From assembly GCF_010686765.1 (NCBI RefSeq), contig NZ_JAAGWF010000018.1:1-64000 (forward strand): DNA of 64,000 bases, given 5' to 3'. How positions within the stretch are numbered: position 1 is the first letter of the stretch; the number at the start of each line of letters is the position of its first letter. The stretch is from Geodermatophilus sabuli. Its GTDB lineage: Bacteria > Actinomycetota > Actinomycetes > Mycobacteriales > Geodermatophilaceae. A model generated the notes under the pieces. The model saw only the letters and a list, made by a program, of their open reading frames with translations. It had not been told where the DNA came from and ran no database searches. Shown piece after piece: positions 35,653 through 44,449 of the stretch. The translations under genes and the position numbers were made by a program.

Positions 35653-35776
35653 CGAGCGCCTGGACGGAGTCTCGTCTTTTCGTCATCGACAGTGAATCGT
35701 AGCTCCGAGTTCGTCTAAGGCTTCCAGATGACGAAGCCAAGTTCCCTCCCGTCCGCGTCGCCTACCTTCCATCAGA

Positions 35777-36145
35777 TTGCTAAGCGGACTGAGGCACGTG
35801 GCGTCGCGGAGGTCGACCCCTCCGGCGCCGCTCGACAGCCGGCTCGTCGAGGAGGTCGTCCACGGTGAGGACATCCGTCGCCCCCTGGGGTTGACTCACT
35901 CCTACCCGGAGGAGGCCGTCGTCAGGTCGCTTCGCCTCCAGGCTCGCACCCCCGCGTCCTTCGGCGGCGCGAAGGAGCTCGTGGCTCGTGTCCGGCTGAC
36001 GGCGGTGGACGCTGGTGTGTCCATCGGTGACGGTCCAGAGGTGCGCGGCACCGCGCTCTCGTTGCTCCTGGCCGTCTCCGGGCGGCCGGTGGCGCAGGAC
36101 GAGCTCGACGGACGGGGAGTCGCCACGCTGACGGCGCCGAGGTGA
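35777..36145 (+). pseudogene. C-terminal fragment of a mycothiol/maleylpyruvate isomerase-like protein
   Basis: From about residue 19 the frame reads SRLVEEVVHGEDIRRPLGL, then a central ARVRLTAVDAGVS and ends GTALSLLLAVSGRPVAQDEL and GRGVATLTAPR. That is the second half of DinB-fold TIGR03083-type proteins (the HGEDIRRPLG box carries a metal His). The first half with the WTVADVLAHL-type box is missing. High GC returns here, so it is probably host DNA truncated at the right boundary of the island. Confidence 0.65.
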
Positions 36146-36155
36146 TGCCGTGTCT

Positions 36156-37337
36156 TCACGCGTCAGTGAGTCGCTGCCCGGCTGACGACCTCCCCTCCTC
36201 GGTGGTCGAGGGCGACGCTCCGAGTGTCGATCCGCGTGGACGGGCCGCCTGCGCGTCGGGCGCACCGCGCGGCCCGGGTACGAGGGCACTGTTCGCCGCG
36301 ACGGCGTGTGTGACGTGGGCGGCGTCGTCGGCGACGAAGCCCAGCAGGGCCGACCCGCGCGTGTGCTGCCACGGCAGGCCCAGGAAGTAGAGCCCGCGGA
36401 CCTCGGTGACGCCGCGGGAGTGAGCGATCCGGTCGTCGCGCAGCACACCGGGGACGTCGATCCAGGAGTGGTCGGGCCGGTGACCGGTCGCCCAGACGAC
36501 GACGCCGACCTCCCGGCTGCTGCCGTCGGCGAACCGCACCGTGTGGCCGGCGGCGCCGGTCAGCCGCGGCCGGAAGCGGACGCCAGCCCGCTGCAGCCCG
36601 CGCCGGCTGGTGCCGATGAGGAACTCGCCGCGTGCCTGCATCCGGCGGCCGAGCCGGGATCCGGCAGGCACCCGCATGAGCCGCGACCGGGTCAGCCACC
36701 AGAACAGGTCCCTGCCGAGGAGCCGCTCCGGCAGGGACGGGTAGGCGGAGCCGACCGACAGCTCGACCGGCCGGGTCCGGGCCAGCTCCTCGGCGATCTG
36801 GAAGCCGGAGTTGCCGCCGCCGACGACCAGCGCCGGACCGTCGGGCAGCGCGTCGGGGCTGCGGTAGGCGTGGCTGTGCAGCTGGGTCACCGACGCGTCC
36901 AGCCCGGCAGCGAGCGGTGGGACGAACGGCGTCTGGAACGGTCCGGTGGCCACGATGACCTGCCGGGCGGTGAACGCGCGGTCGGCGGTGCTGAGCCGGA
37001 AGCCGGCGTCGGTGCGGTGCAGTCCGGTGACCCGCGTGCCCAGCTCGACCGGCAGGTCGAAGGCGTCGGCGTAGTGGCGGAGGTACTCGGCGACCGCCTC
37101 CGTGCCCGGGTACGTGCCGGGCGGCGCCGGGAACGGCAGGCCGGGGAGCGCGTCGTGCTCGGCCGGGGTGAACAGCCGCAGGGAGTCCCACCGCGTGCGC
37201 CACGTGTGCCCGAGTTCCCCTGCCGCTTCGAGGACCACGAACCGGAGCCCGTGCCGGCGCAGGTGCCACGCGGCGGCCAGGCCGGCCTGTCCCCCGCCCA
37301 CGACGACGACGTCGAACGGCTCGACCGGGGCGGTCAC
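36156..37337 (-). CDS. flavin-containing monooxygenase (CzcO-like)
   Basis: A 393-residue FAD/NADPH oxidoreductase. The FAD motif VVVGGGQAGLAAAWHLRR is at residues 12-29, the NADPH motif ALVVGGGNSGFQIAEEL near 160-176, and the ATG-containing VVVWATGHRPDHSWID closes the second Rossmann half, as in Trk/CzcO-type monooxygenases. It should oxygenate N or S centres or a metal-linked ligand; the substrate is unknown. Its GTG overlaps the multicopper oxidase stop (GTGA), so both are made together. The last about 40 residues are low-complexity. Confidence 0.85.
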   Translation of the reverse strand: MTAPVEPFDVVVVGGGQAGLAAAWHLRRHGLRFVVLEAAGELGHTWRTRWDSLRLFTPAEHDALPGLPFPAPPGTYPGTEAVAEYLRHYADAFDLPVELGTRVTGLHRTDAGFRLSTADRAFTARQVIVATGPFQTPFVPPLAAGLDASVTQLHSHAYRSPDALPDGPALVVGGGNSGFQIAEELARTRPVELSVGSAYPSLPERLLGRDLFWWLTRSRLMRVPAGSRLGRRMQARGEFLIGTSRRGLQRAGVRFRPRLTGAAGHTVRFADGSSREVGVVVWATGHRPDHSWIDVPGVLRDDRIAHSRGVTEVRGLYFLGLPWQHTRGSALLGFVADDAAHVTHAVAANSALVPGPRGAPDAQAARPRGSTLGASPSTTEEGRSSAGQRLTDA

Positions 37338-38983
37338 GACGTCGTCGCCCGGTCGACCGTGAAGCTGAACATCATCCCGGAGTGCAGGTGCTCGGCGATG
37401 TGGCAGTGCGCCATCCACAGTCCGGGATTGGTGACGTCGAGGAGGATGTCGACGGTCTGTCCGGTCGGGATGAGCACGGTGTCCTTCCAGACCAGGTTGG
37501 GCTCCGGCACGCCGTCCCGGGTGAGGACGAGGAAGCGGCCGGCGCCGTGGATGTGGAACGGGTGGTGCATCGGGTGGTCGGAGTCCATCTCGTTGACCAG
37601 CCGGATCTTGACCCGTTGCCCGGCGGTGAAGCGCCAGTCGACGGGGAGCACGTCACGCCCCGTGGTGCGGTCGAGCAGCTTCCAGCGCATCGTCTCCGCG
37701 GTGGTGGCCCGGTTCGTCTCGGCCATCTCGTCCTCCCACTCGATCCCGTCGGCGGTCGAGGACCCGTGGTGGTGCGCGTGGCCCATGTCGTGGCCGTGCT
37801 CCACCCCCTGGCCGTGCCTCATGCCGTGGCCCGGAGTGGCGCCGGCCGGGGCCGTCGCCATCAGCTTCATGCCGCACTCCGGGCACCGCCCCGGCTCGTC
37901 GCTGACCACCTCCGGGTGCATCGGACAGGCGTAGATCGCCGGTCCGGCCGCCGCGGGCGCGCCCGGGTCGTCCATCTCGGCGACGATGGCGAGGGTCTTG
38001 TCCGGCGGCGCGGCCAGCCACCGCCCCAGCCCCGCACGCTCCTCGGCGAGTTCCGGCGCGGTGCGCAGCACCTCGAACTGGTCGGCCAGTGACGGCTCGG
38101 CGACCTCGCCGGTGACGGTGATCGCCGCCAGTCGGTGGGTCCGGTTCGGGGTGTGGTGCTCCAGCGCGAACTCCCCCGGCCGGTCGAACAGCACGTCGAC
38201 GACACCGCGTTCGGACGGCGCCAGCACCACGTCGTCCACGAACTGCTCGTGCTCCACCCGGCCGCTGTCCCCGCCGACCAGCTTCATCCGGGCCCCCGGC
38301 ACGGTGACCCGGAAGACGCGGCTGTTGGCGGTGTTGGTCAGCCACAGCCGGACGACCTCGCCGGTCCGGGCTCTGAACGCGGGAGCGGTCTCGCCGCCGG
38401 TGAGCATCACGTTGCCGTAGCGGCCCATCGCCGCGTAGTTGGTCTCGGTGCGGCTGAACGGGGCGATCACGCCGTCCTCGAGCAGCAGGTCGTCGAGGGT
38501 CAGCACGACGTCGCGGTGCGCCGGCGGCCAGTAGGCCGGCTCCGTCGGCTCGACCAGGATGCTGCCGTAGAGACCGAGCTCCTGGGTGACGTCCTCGCGG
38601 ATGTGCGGGTGGTACCAGTACAGACCCGGATCGGGGAACTGGATGCGGTACGTGAACTCCCCGCCAGGGGGGATCGGCGCCTGGGTCTCGTGCGGCACGC
38701 CGTCGAAGCGGTTCTCCAGGCGCAGCCCGTGCCAGTGCACGGTGGTGTCCAGGTCGGTGCCGTTGGTGACGTGCACGACGACCTCCGAGCCCTGCCGGAC
38801 TCTCAGCGTGGGGCCGGGGATCGAGCCGTTGTAGCCGAGCATCCGCACGGTGTGGTCGCCCAGCCGCTGGGCGACCGGACCGGGTCGCACGTGCAGTTCG
38901 TCGCCGTCGCCGAGCTCGATCACCTCGGGCCGCGTGGCCGCGGGCAGGTCGGTGACGTCGGTGGAGAAGACGGTGGTGTCCAC
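37334..38983 (-). CDS. multicopper oxidase with internal heavy-metal-binding insert
   Basis: A 549-residue copper enzyme oxidising a substrate with O2 reduction to water. The four copper boxes are intact: HWHGL (near 82), WYHPHI, HPFHIHGAGRF and HCHIAEHLHSGMM at the C-terminus. Between cupredoxin domains 2 and 3 (about 345-415) sits an insert with IYACPMHPEV and GRCPECGMKLM, a heavy-metal-binding domain, followed by a His/Met-rich tail GHGMRHGQGVEHGHDMGHAH. The insert may deliver copper. There is no obvious signal peptide, so a cytoplasmic site or an uncertain start is possible. AGGAGG six bases before GTG 38983 supports this start. Next gene: the coupled monooxygenase. Confidence 0.9.
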   Translation of the reverse strand: MDTTVFSTDVTDLPAATRPEVIELGDGDELHVRPGPVAQRLGDHTVRMLGYNGSIPGPTLRVRQGSEVVVHVTNGTDLDTTVHWHGLRLENRFDGVPHETQAPIPPGGEFTYRIQFPDPGLYWYHPHIREDVTQELGLYGSILVEPTEPAYWPPAHRDVVLTLDDLLLEDGVIAPFSRTETNYAAMGRYGNVMLTGGETAPAFRARTGEVVRLWLTNTANSRVFRVTVPGARMKLVGGDSGRVEHEQFVDDVVLAPSERGVVDVLFDRPGEFALEHHTPNRTHRLAAITVTGEVAEPSLADQFEVLRTAPELAEERAGLGRWLAAPPDKTLAIVAEMDDPGAPAAAGPAIYACPMHPEVVSDEPGRCPECGMKLMATAPAGATPGHGMRHGQGVEHGHDMGHAHHHGSSTADGIEWEDEMAETNRATTAETMRWKLLDRTTGRDVLPVDWRFTAGQRVKIRLVNEMDSDHPMHHPFHIHGAGRFLVLTRDGVPEPNLVWKDTVLIPTGQTVDILLDVTNPGLWMAHCHIAEHLHSGMMFSFTVDRATTS

Positions 38984-39209
38984 GGGTGACCTCCTGGTCG
39001 GGTTGCTGAGACGGTCAGCGGTCCTGCACGGGCGTCGTACACCCGCGGTCGGTTCCCCCTGCTCCACGTGACGAAGGGCCGTTCCCGGATCCCGGAGCGC
39101 CGTCGAGCCTGCAACCAGGCACCACCGGACTGCACCGAGCCAAGGTCCTCCCACCCGTGGGGCCTTCGGCCCTCGTCGACCGCGCGCCCGACGAGCGCTC
39201 CGGGGCGGG

Positions 39210-40568
39210 TCAGCTCGGCGGCACGGGCGACCCGGTGCGCACGGCCCGCACCACGTCGTCGATGGCCCGCGCCGACAGGTCCGCACCGTGCTCCTCGTCG
39301 AGCAGGCCGGCGTGCGTCGCATCCACGGTGCGGTGGCTGCTGTTGGTCGACAGCGACGCCATGCGGTCGTGCGCGGCCGCCCACTCCGGATCGGCTGCGT
39401 GTCCGGCGGCGGTGAGGACCACCAGCGGCGTGCTGCCGAGGGTGGACAGTTCCCGGGCCTGGGCCAGCAGCGCGGGCAGGGTGCCGGCTTCGGCGACCGC
39501 GTTGCGTGCACCGCGGGGACTGACGGCGAACGCCTGGTACTGGCTCGCGGCCGGCTCGGGCAGGGCGGACCAGGAGGAGGTCGGCACCAGCCGCCCGATG
39601 CCCAGGCGGGCCAGGCTCGGCAGCACGGCGACCGCGCTGGGCGGACCGGCGTGTACCGCCCCCGTGCCGGTGGCCGCGTAGGGGCTGGTGGCGTCCAGCA
39701 GGACCATCCCGGCCACCTGCTCGGGGTGGCGGGCGGCGTAGGACATCGCGTGGTCGCCGCCGATCGAGTGCCCGACCAGCACGTACGGGCCCTCCTCACC
39801 GGCTCGGGCCAGCAGCGCGTGCAGATCGGCAGCCCCACCGTCGTGCTCGGAGGGCGCGTCGTCGCTCCAGCCCTGGCCGGCGCGGTCGTAGACGCACACC
39901 CGCGTGGTGCCGGCGACGGCCGGGGCGACCCGCGCCCAGTTGGCCGAGAACTCGCCGAGCCCGCTGGTCAGGACGACCGTGGGGCCGCCCGAGCCGGTGC
40001 AGTCCAGGTGCAGCCGGTAGCCGCCGACGTCGTAGAGCTGCCCGGGCATCGGGTGGGCGCGCTGGTCGGCGGCCAGCCCGACGGTCTCCACCGCACCCCC
40101 CACGGCCGCGGCGGCCATCAGCGCCACCACCGGGTAGATCAGCCGGCGGCCGCTCCCGGCGGCCAGCGATCGGCGCACCCGGCGGACCGTCCACACGGCG
40201 AGGGCGAGCAGCAGCGGTGGCCATGCCCAGCCGGCGGCGGTCAGCACCCGGTCGTCCGGGGCGGCCACGAGCAGCCAGAGCCCGGTCGCACCCAGGCCGG
40301 CGGCCGGGAGCCAGGCCCACCGCTGCGGCCGGGCGGTCACGCGGGCGGACGACACCGCCAGCACCGCCCAGCCGGTCGCGAACCCCAGCAGGGCCGCCCC
40401 GGTGATGACCGGCTCGGGCTCGCCGGCGAACACGACCAGGGTGAGGACGGCGGCCAGGGTTGCCCCGGTCACCAACGATCCGACGATGACCCGTCGGAGG
40501 GGACCGCGGCGGGGTGCGCGGCCGGCGGGGGGCACGGCAGCTGCGGCGGTCGGTGCGACGGTGGTCAT
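39210..40568 (-). CDS. membrane-anchored alpha/beta hydrolase
   Basis: A 452-residue protein with an N-terminal membrane part of about five helices (residues 28-175) and an extracytoplasmic or cytoplasmic hydrolase domain (about 190-452). The hydrolase motifs are VVLTSGLGEFSANW, YDRAGQGWSD, the nucleophile elbow GHSIGGDHAM, the acid-region VVLTAAGHAADPEW and a late His in DATHAGLLD. The combination resembles actinobacterial membrane hydrolases of unknown substrate. ATG 40568 is the start. Confidence 0.82.
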   Translation of the reverse strand: MTTVAPTAAAAVPPAGRAPRRGPLRRVIVGSLVTGATLAAVLTLVVFAGEPEPVITGAALLGFATGWAVLAVSSARVTARPQRWAWLPAAGLGATGLWLLVAAPDDRVLTAAGWAWPPLLLALAVWTVRRVRRSLAAGSGRRLIYPVVALMAAAAVGGAVETVGLAADQRAHPMPGQLYDVGGYRLHLDCTGSGGPTVVLTSGLGEFSANWARVAPAVAGTTRVCVYDRAGQGWSDDAPSEHDGGAADLHALLARAGEEGPYVLVGHSIGGDHAMSYAARHPEQVAGMVLLDATSPYAATGTGAVHAGPPSAVAVLPSLARLGIGRLVPTSSWSALPEPAASQYQAFAVSPRGARNAVAEAGTLPALLAQARELSTLGSTPLVVLTAAGHAADPEWAAAHDRMASLSTNSSHRTVDATHAGLLDEEHGADLSARAIDDVVRAVRTGSPVPPS

Positions 40569-40583
40569 CGTGCGGCCCTCCTG

Positions 40584-40629
40584 GTCGGCTGGGGTCGTCG
40601 GCTGGGTCGGCCAGGTCGTCGGCTGGGGC
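40584..40629. repeat. short imperfect tandem repeat GTCGGCTGGG
   Basis: Three close copies of a GTCGTCGGCTGGG-like unit lie in the 88-base gap between two minus-strand genes. It may reflect slippage; it has no known function. Confidence 0.6.
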
Positions 40630-40656
40630 GCCCGACCCGGTGGTCTCGCCAGGTGC

Positions 40657-41115
40657 TCAGGAGACGAGGGGCAGGTCGGCCAGGATCGCCACGGCGATCA
40701 GCGCGGCGGCGACGACGTCGACGGCGGCACAGAACGGCGGCCACCAGCGGGTGCCCCTGACGAAGCCGGTGCGGTGCTGCCACAGGTCCTTTCCGCCGTG
40801 GCCGGCCAGGCCGGCGACGATCAGCCAGGGCGTCCCGGTCACCGCGGCCGCGGCGACGACCACGAACCCGGCCGCGACGCCCGACTCGACGGCGAGCACG
40901 TGCGGGCGCCCGTCGGCGACGGCGAAGCCGATGTAGACCGCCGCGATCAGGGGGAGGCCGAGGGCGTAGACGGTCGCGGGGTCCAGCCAGGAGAGGGCCA
41001 GCGGTGAGACGGCCTGGAGGACGCCGAAGACGACGCCCCACGCCACCGGGGTGCGCAGGCTGCGGCGACGGGTGCGGGCCTCGAGGGCGGTGGTGCGGAG
41101 GCTGTCCGTGGTCAT
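40657..41115 (-). CDS. small four-helix membrane protein, unknown
   Basis: A 152-residue protein with about four hydrophobic helices (WGVVFGVLQAVSPLALSWL, VYALGLPLIAAVYIGFAVA, SGVAAGFVVVAAAAVTG, FCAAVDVVAAALIAVAIL) and a loop GLAGHGGKDLWQHR. No known family was recognised. It is minus-strand, 88 bases before the membrane hydrolase, possibly co-transcribed. ATG 41115 chosen. Confidence 0.65.
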   Translation of the reverse strand: MTTDSLRTTALEARTRRRSLRTPVAWGVVFGVLQAVSPLALSWLDPATVYALGLPLIAAVYIGFAVADGRPHVLAVESGVAAGFVVVAAAAVTGTPWLIVAGLAGHGGKDLWQHRTGFVRGTRWWPPFCAAVDVVAAALIAVAILADLPLVS

Positions 41116-41247
41116 GGCGCCGATGGTCTGCGTCGCCGCCGCGACGCGAAGGTGCCGAAGGTCATGGCCCGGGTCATCGTCTGGCACGGGCTGCGGGCCC
41201 CTCGGGCGCCGCCGCGACGACAGAGGGCTCGCCCCCGAGCTGGCCGG

Positions 41248-41607
41248 TCAGCCCGGGCCGATGGGGTGGCGGACGTCGTAGGCAGCCGAGAGCTTCCTGG
41301 GGACGACCATGCGCCACGCGTCGACGACGAGTTCACGGGCCTCGATCGGGTCCAGGGCAGCGAGGTCGGCGTGGACCCAGTGGAAACGCATGTCCGACGC
41401 CGTCGGCATCTGGAACGTGTGCGGCCGGCCCCGGACCAGCGCCTCCCGTTCCTCCTTGGGGAACGCGAACCCCATCACGCTCTCGTCCAGGGAGAACGCC
41501 ACGTAGACGATCTGCCCGACGCGGAACTTCAGTCTGCCGCGGACGTACACCGGGTACGAGCGCTCCAGCTCGGAGCCCAGGTGCCGGACGTCCTCGATCA
41601 CTGCCAT
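41248..41607 (-). CDS. MmcQ/YjbR-family protein
   Basis: A 119-residue soluble protein of the MmcQ/YjbR (DNA-binding double-wing-like, CyaY-like fold) family, function unknown. It has MAVIEDVRHLGSELERSYPV, KFRVGQIVYVAFSLDESVMGF, then FPKEEREALV and the ending DVRHPIGPG. ATG 41607 is preferred over the upstream ATG 41637 as it starts with the conserved segment. Confidence 0.72.
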   Translation of the reverse strand: MAVIEDVRHLGSELERSYPVYVRGRLKFRVGQIVYVAFSLDESVMGFAFPKEEREALVRGRPHTFQMPTASDMRFHWVHADLAALDPIEARELVVDAWRMVVPRKLSAAYDVRHPIGPG

Positions 41608-41729
41608 GTCAGGACGCTCCTCCCGCCTCGTCCACACGGGTTCGACCGCGACGGCCGGCCGGAGTCATCGGTGGTCGCGATCGCAGGGCACGTCCGCCCC
41701 CGGCTGGGACCCGACCGCGTCCCCCCCGG

Positions 41730-42668
41730 TCAGTCCGGCGGCGCCGGCCCGGCCGGCTGCACCTGCGCCCTCTCCCCGATGCCGATGCGGGAACCCAGCC
41801 GACGGCCCGCCTCCGGCACTCGCTCCCAGGGCACCAGGGACAGGATCGCCACGCAGTGCGGGAGGAAGATGATCATCACCCCGGCGAACGTCATCAGGTG
41901 GAACCCGAGGAGGAAGGCGGCCAAGGCCACCCGGGCACGGTCCGAGCGCACGAGCAGCATCAGCGGTGCGGCGAACTCGAGGACCAGCATCACCCACTGC
42001 GCCGCGAGGAGCAGGCCGGGGACCTCGAGGGTCCAGGTGGCCAGGTCCGTGCCGCGGCGGAGCACCGCCCAGGCCAGGGTCGAGCCGCTGGCCCAGTCCC
42101 AGCCGCCGAAGCGCATCTTCGCCCAGGCGGCGAGGAAGTAGGTGAGCATGACGGCGAGCAGCACCACGGCCATCGCCCAGCCGGCTGCCTCGGACGGGCG
42201 CCGGTCCCGCCAGCGGGCCCGGCCGATCGTGGGCAGGACCGCGAGGGCGACGAGGAAGGCGAACCGGTCGTGGTCCACCTTCCCGTAGCTCATCGCGATG
42301 ACCATCCACTCGAAGTACAGGAGGAACACCGCCGTCCCCAGCAGGCGGGGCGCCCGGCCGGTGGCCGCCGCCACCGCCGCGGCCACCAGCGCCCACTGGA
42401 CGACGTGCACGACCGTGGAGGTGGGCGTGGGGAGAGGCAGCCACTGCCCGACGAGGACGGGCTGGTAGTACTCGGTCGGGACGGCGGCGTGCGCCCGCAC
42501 CCACGCCGTGGTCAGGAAGACGTCGACCGGGATGAACAGGTAGGCGATGGTCCGGAAGACCGCGATCCGCGCCAGCGGCACCGGCTCCGGCCACCGGGAC
42601 CACCGGCCCCGGCCGGGCGCTCCCGGGACAGCAGACCCACCCCCGGCCGTCCCCGTCGACGCGCTCAC
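41730..42668 (-). CDS. HTTM-type integral membrane protein
   Basis: A 312-residue membrane protein with about seven to eight hydrophobic segments, resembling the HTTM (horizontally transferred transmembrane, gamma-carboxylase-like) family: EPVPLARIAVFRTIAYLFIP near the start, YYQPVLVGQWLPLPTP, LLYFEWMVIAMSYGKVDHDR and the late FLLGFHLMTFAGVMIIFLPH. The biochemical role of these proteins is unknown; they may modify or assemble extracytoplasmic proteins. GTG 42668 overlaps the partner gene's stop (GTGA), so the two genes are coupled. Confidence 0.72.
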   Translation of the reverse strand: MSASTGTAGGGSAVPGAPGRGRWSRWPEPVPLARIAVFRTIAYLFIPVDVFLTTAWVRAHAAVPTEYYQPVLVGQWLPLPTPTSTVVHVVQWALVAAAVAAATGRAPRLLGTAVFLLYFEWMVIAMSYGKVDHDRFAFLVALAVLPTIGRARWRDRRPSEAAGWAMAVVLLAVMLTYFLAAWAKMRFGGWDWASGSTLAWAVLRRGTDLATWTLEVPGLLLAAQWVMLVLEFAAPLMLLVRSDRARVALAAFLLGFHLMTFAGVMIIFLPHCVAILSLVPWERVPEAGRRLGSRIGIGERAQVQPAGPAPPD

Positions 42669-43150
42669 GGTGCCCCTTCCACGTCCTGCTCGATGAGCAC
42701 CCGCTCGGTGACCCCGGTGGGTTCGCCGTCGACCAGGTCGGTCCGGCGCTGCACCACCTGCACCCGGACCACGGGCTCCGCGTCGGGATGCCGGTCGGCG
42801 TAGGCCTGCGCGAGGAGCTCGAGCAGCTCGGGCGCTCCGGCCAGGCGCGGCAGTTGCCCCTCGAACTCGGCGCGGCGCAGGCCGACGGCTCCTCCCGAGA
42901 GGCGGACCTCCTCACCGGCGGCGGTGAACCCGACGACCCGGGTGGAGTCCACCTGCCCGTCGGGATCGGCCCGGCCCGAGTACATGCTGAAGGGGCCCAC
43001 CGGGAACCAGGAGTCGTCGCCGACCAGGCTCCCGCCGACGGTCAGCGCGAGCACCACCACGGTGGCCGCCAGCCGCGACCGTCGACCGGCGGGGCTCAGG
43101 CGCAGGACCTCGGTCGACGCCGGATCGACGGGACTGGGCCTCGACGGCAC
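42665..43150 (-). CDS. partner protein of the HTTM-type gene, single membrane anchor
   Basis: A 161-residue protein with one N-terminal membrane anchor (RLAATVVVLALTVGGSLVG) and an extracytoplasmic domain with SWFPVGPFSMYSGRADPDG, a W-P-F-x-MYS motif also seen in partners of HTTM proteins, followed by VDSTRVVGFTAAGEEVRLSG and a long helix. No catalytic residues were recognised. The overlap with the following membrane gene suggests a two-component complex. Confidence 0.68.
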   Translation of the reverse strand: MPSRPSPVDPASTEVLRLSPAGRRSRLAATVVVLALTVGGSLVGDDSWFPVGPFSMYSGRADPDGQVDSTRVVGFTAAGEEVRLSGGAVGLRRAEFEGQLPRLAGAPELLELLAQAYADRHPDAEPVVRVQVVQRRTDLVDGEPTGVTERVLIEQDVEGAP

Positions 43151-43257
43151 GCGTGCATCCTAGGAGCGGCGCGTCCGGCAGCGTCCGGCTGGGTGGGGCG
43201 GGAGCAGGACCGCCGGGGCCGTCGTCCGCTGTCGGTGCCGACGGGGAGGATCCGACC

Positions 43258-43638
43258 GTGGCTACCTTCTTCCTCCCGCGGGCCAGCGACGACGAGCAGG
43301 CGGAGCGGCTCTACGACGCCCTCGCCGAGTTCGCCGGGTGCGAGCCCGCCCCTCCCGGGCAGCGCGTCCAGTCGATCGCCTTCACGCAGGACGGCGCGGA
43401 GTGGGTCGCCGAGGTCGGAGAGGCGCTGAGCGGCCGGCGGACGACGCGGCAGCTGCGCCGCGGCGAGGTCCTCGAACGCACCGAGGAGCTCGGGTCGACG
43501 TCCCGGGTGCTCGCCATCTACCCGGGCTCGCCCTTCGTCGTGGTGACCGACGCCCAGCCGATCACCGGTACGCCGTCGGAGTGGGCCAACCCCTTCCTCG
43601 CCCAGGCCGACCGGGTCACCTGGTTCGACGCCGGGTGA
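43258..43638 (+). CDS. hypothetical protein, 126 aa
   Basis: A small soluble protein, start GTG 43258 with GGGGAGGA eight bases before. It has an alternating charged/hydrophobic sequence (FFLPRASDDEQAERLYDALAE, QSIAFTQDGAEWVAEVG, VLAIYPGSPFVVVTD, EWANPFLAQADRVTWFDAG). No family or motif was recognised; the last segment with PFVV and W-x-NPF may be a small alpha/beta fold. It is followed by the DUF2505 gene and may share its transcript. Confidence 0.65.
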   Translation: MATFFLPRASDDEQAERLYDALAEFAGCEPAPPGQRVQSIAFTQDGAEWVAEVGEALSGRRTTRQLRRGEVLERTEELGSTSRVLAIYPGSPFVVVTDAQPITGTPSEWANPFLAQADRVTWFDAG

Positions 43639-43707
43639 GCCGCCCGCGGTCAGGCACCGCGCCGCGGCCCGAGGGGCGGTCGGCGCCGGGGCGACGGAAG
43701 ATTCGGC

Positions 43708-44211
43708 GTGCCCATCGACCACATCGCCACCTATGCCGCCGGTCCGGACGACGTGCTCGCCGTCCTCACCGACGAGGCGTTCCTCCGTGACTACGCCCAG
43801 GCCCTGGGCGCCCGGCTCGAGGGCATCGAGACCGCGACGGTCGACGGCGCGCCCCAGACGACGGTGCGGCTGCTGGCCCCGACGACGGGGGTGCCGGCGG
43901 TGTTCAGCCGGTTCGTCGGCCGCGAGGTGGCGGTCGTCGACCGGCGGACGTGGACGGCGGCCGACGGCGACAGCGGTCACCACGGTGTCCTGCAGGTCAG
44001 CGCGCAGGTCTTCGGTCGCACCGCGGTCATCCGCGGCGAGCGTCGCCTCGCGGTGGCCGGCGACGGCACCCGGTCCACCGTGACCGGTGAGGCGGAGGTC
44101 GACGCGCCCTTCATCGGCCGCCAGGTCGAGGGTGCGGTCCGTGAGCTGGCGCTGGTGGTCCTGCGCCGCGAGGACGACGTGCTGCGGCGCTGGCTGGGCG
44201 ACCCGAGCTAG
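43708..44211 (+). CDS. DUF2505 family protein
   Basis: A 167-residue soluble protein matching actinobacterial DUF2505, of unknown function, with a START-like fold (helix-grip). It opens MPIDHIATYAAGPDDVLAVLTDEAFLRDYAQALGA, then VRLLAPTTGVPAVFSRFVG and the beta strands GHHGVLQVSAQVFGRTAVI; the last helix runs from FIGRQVEGAVRELALVVLR. It may bind a hydrophobic ligand. GTG 43708 chosen. Confidence 0.82.
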   Translation: MPIDHIATYAAGPDDVLAVLTDEAFLRDYAQALGARLEGIETATVDGAPQTTVRLLAPTTGVPAVFSRFVGREVAVVDRRTWTAADGDSGHHGVLQVSAQVFGRTAVIRGERRLAVAGDGTRSTVTGEAEVDAPFIGRQVEGAVRELALVVLRREDDVLRRWLGDPS

Positions 44212-44242
44212 CCGCCCGGTCAGCCGACCGGCGTCCGGCCGG

Positions 44243-44449
44243 TCAGGGAGCCAGCGGTCCCCAGTGGCCGACCGTGGCCCAGGTGCCGGAGCGCTGCTCC
44301 TCGAGTCGGTACTCGGCGGCCGCGGGCGGGTCGGTCATGCGGTGCCGGGTGACCTCCTCCACGGCCAGCTCCTCGGCGGTCCGGGCGTCGCCGGCCTCCC
44401 ACTCCTGCAGCACGACACCGTCGTTGGTCGACAAGCGGTAGTTGGGCAT
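44243..44449 (-). CDS. small hypothetical protein, 68 aa
   Basis: A compact protein, MPNYRLSTNDGVVLQEWEAG then ELAVEEVTRHRMTDPPAAAEY and GTWATVGHWGPLAP. The ATG start and steady codon use make it likely to be real. It lacks any recognised motif and is minus-strand between the DUF2505 and kinase genes. Confidence 0.6.
   Translation of the reverse strand: MPNYRLSTNDGVVLQEWEAGDARTAEELAVEEVTRHRMTDPPAAAEYRLEEQRSGTWATVGHWGPLAP

Noticed and set aside
32537-36145. Search for a direct repeat of the tRNA-Met 3' end as the right attachment site
   Set aside because: No copy of GGTTCGAGCCCCAC was seen in the island or its right flank by eye.
40584-40629. Short tandem units considered as a possible CRISPR-like array
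   Set aside because: The units are too short, contiguous and few, without spacers.
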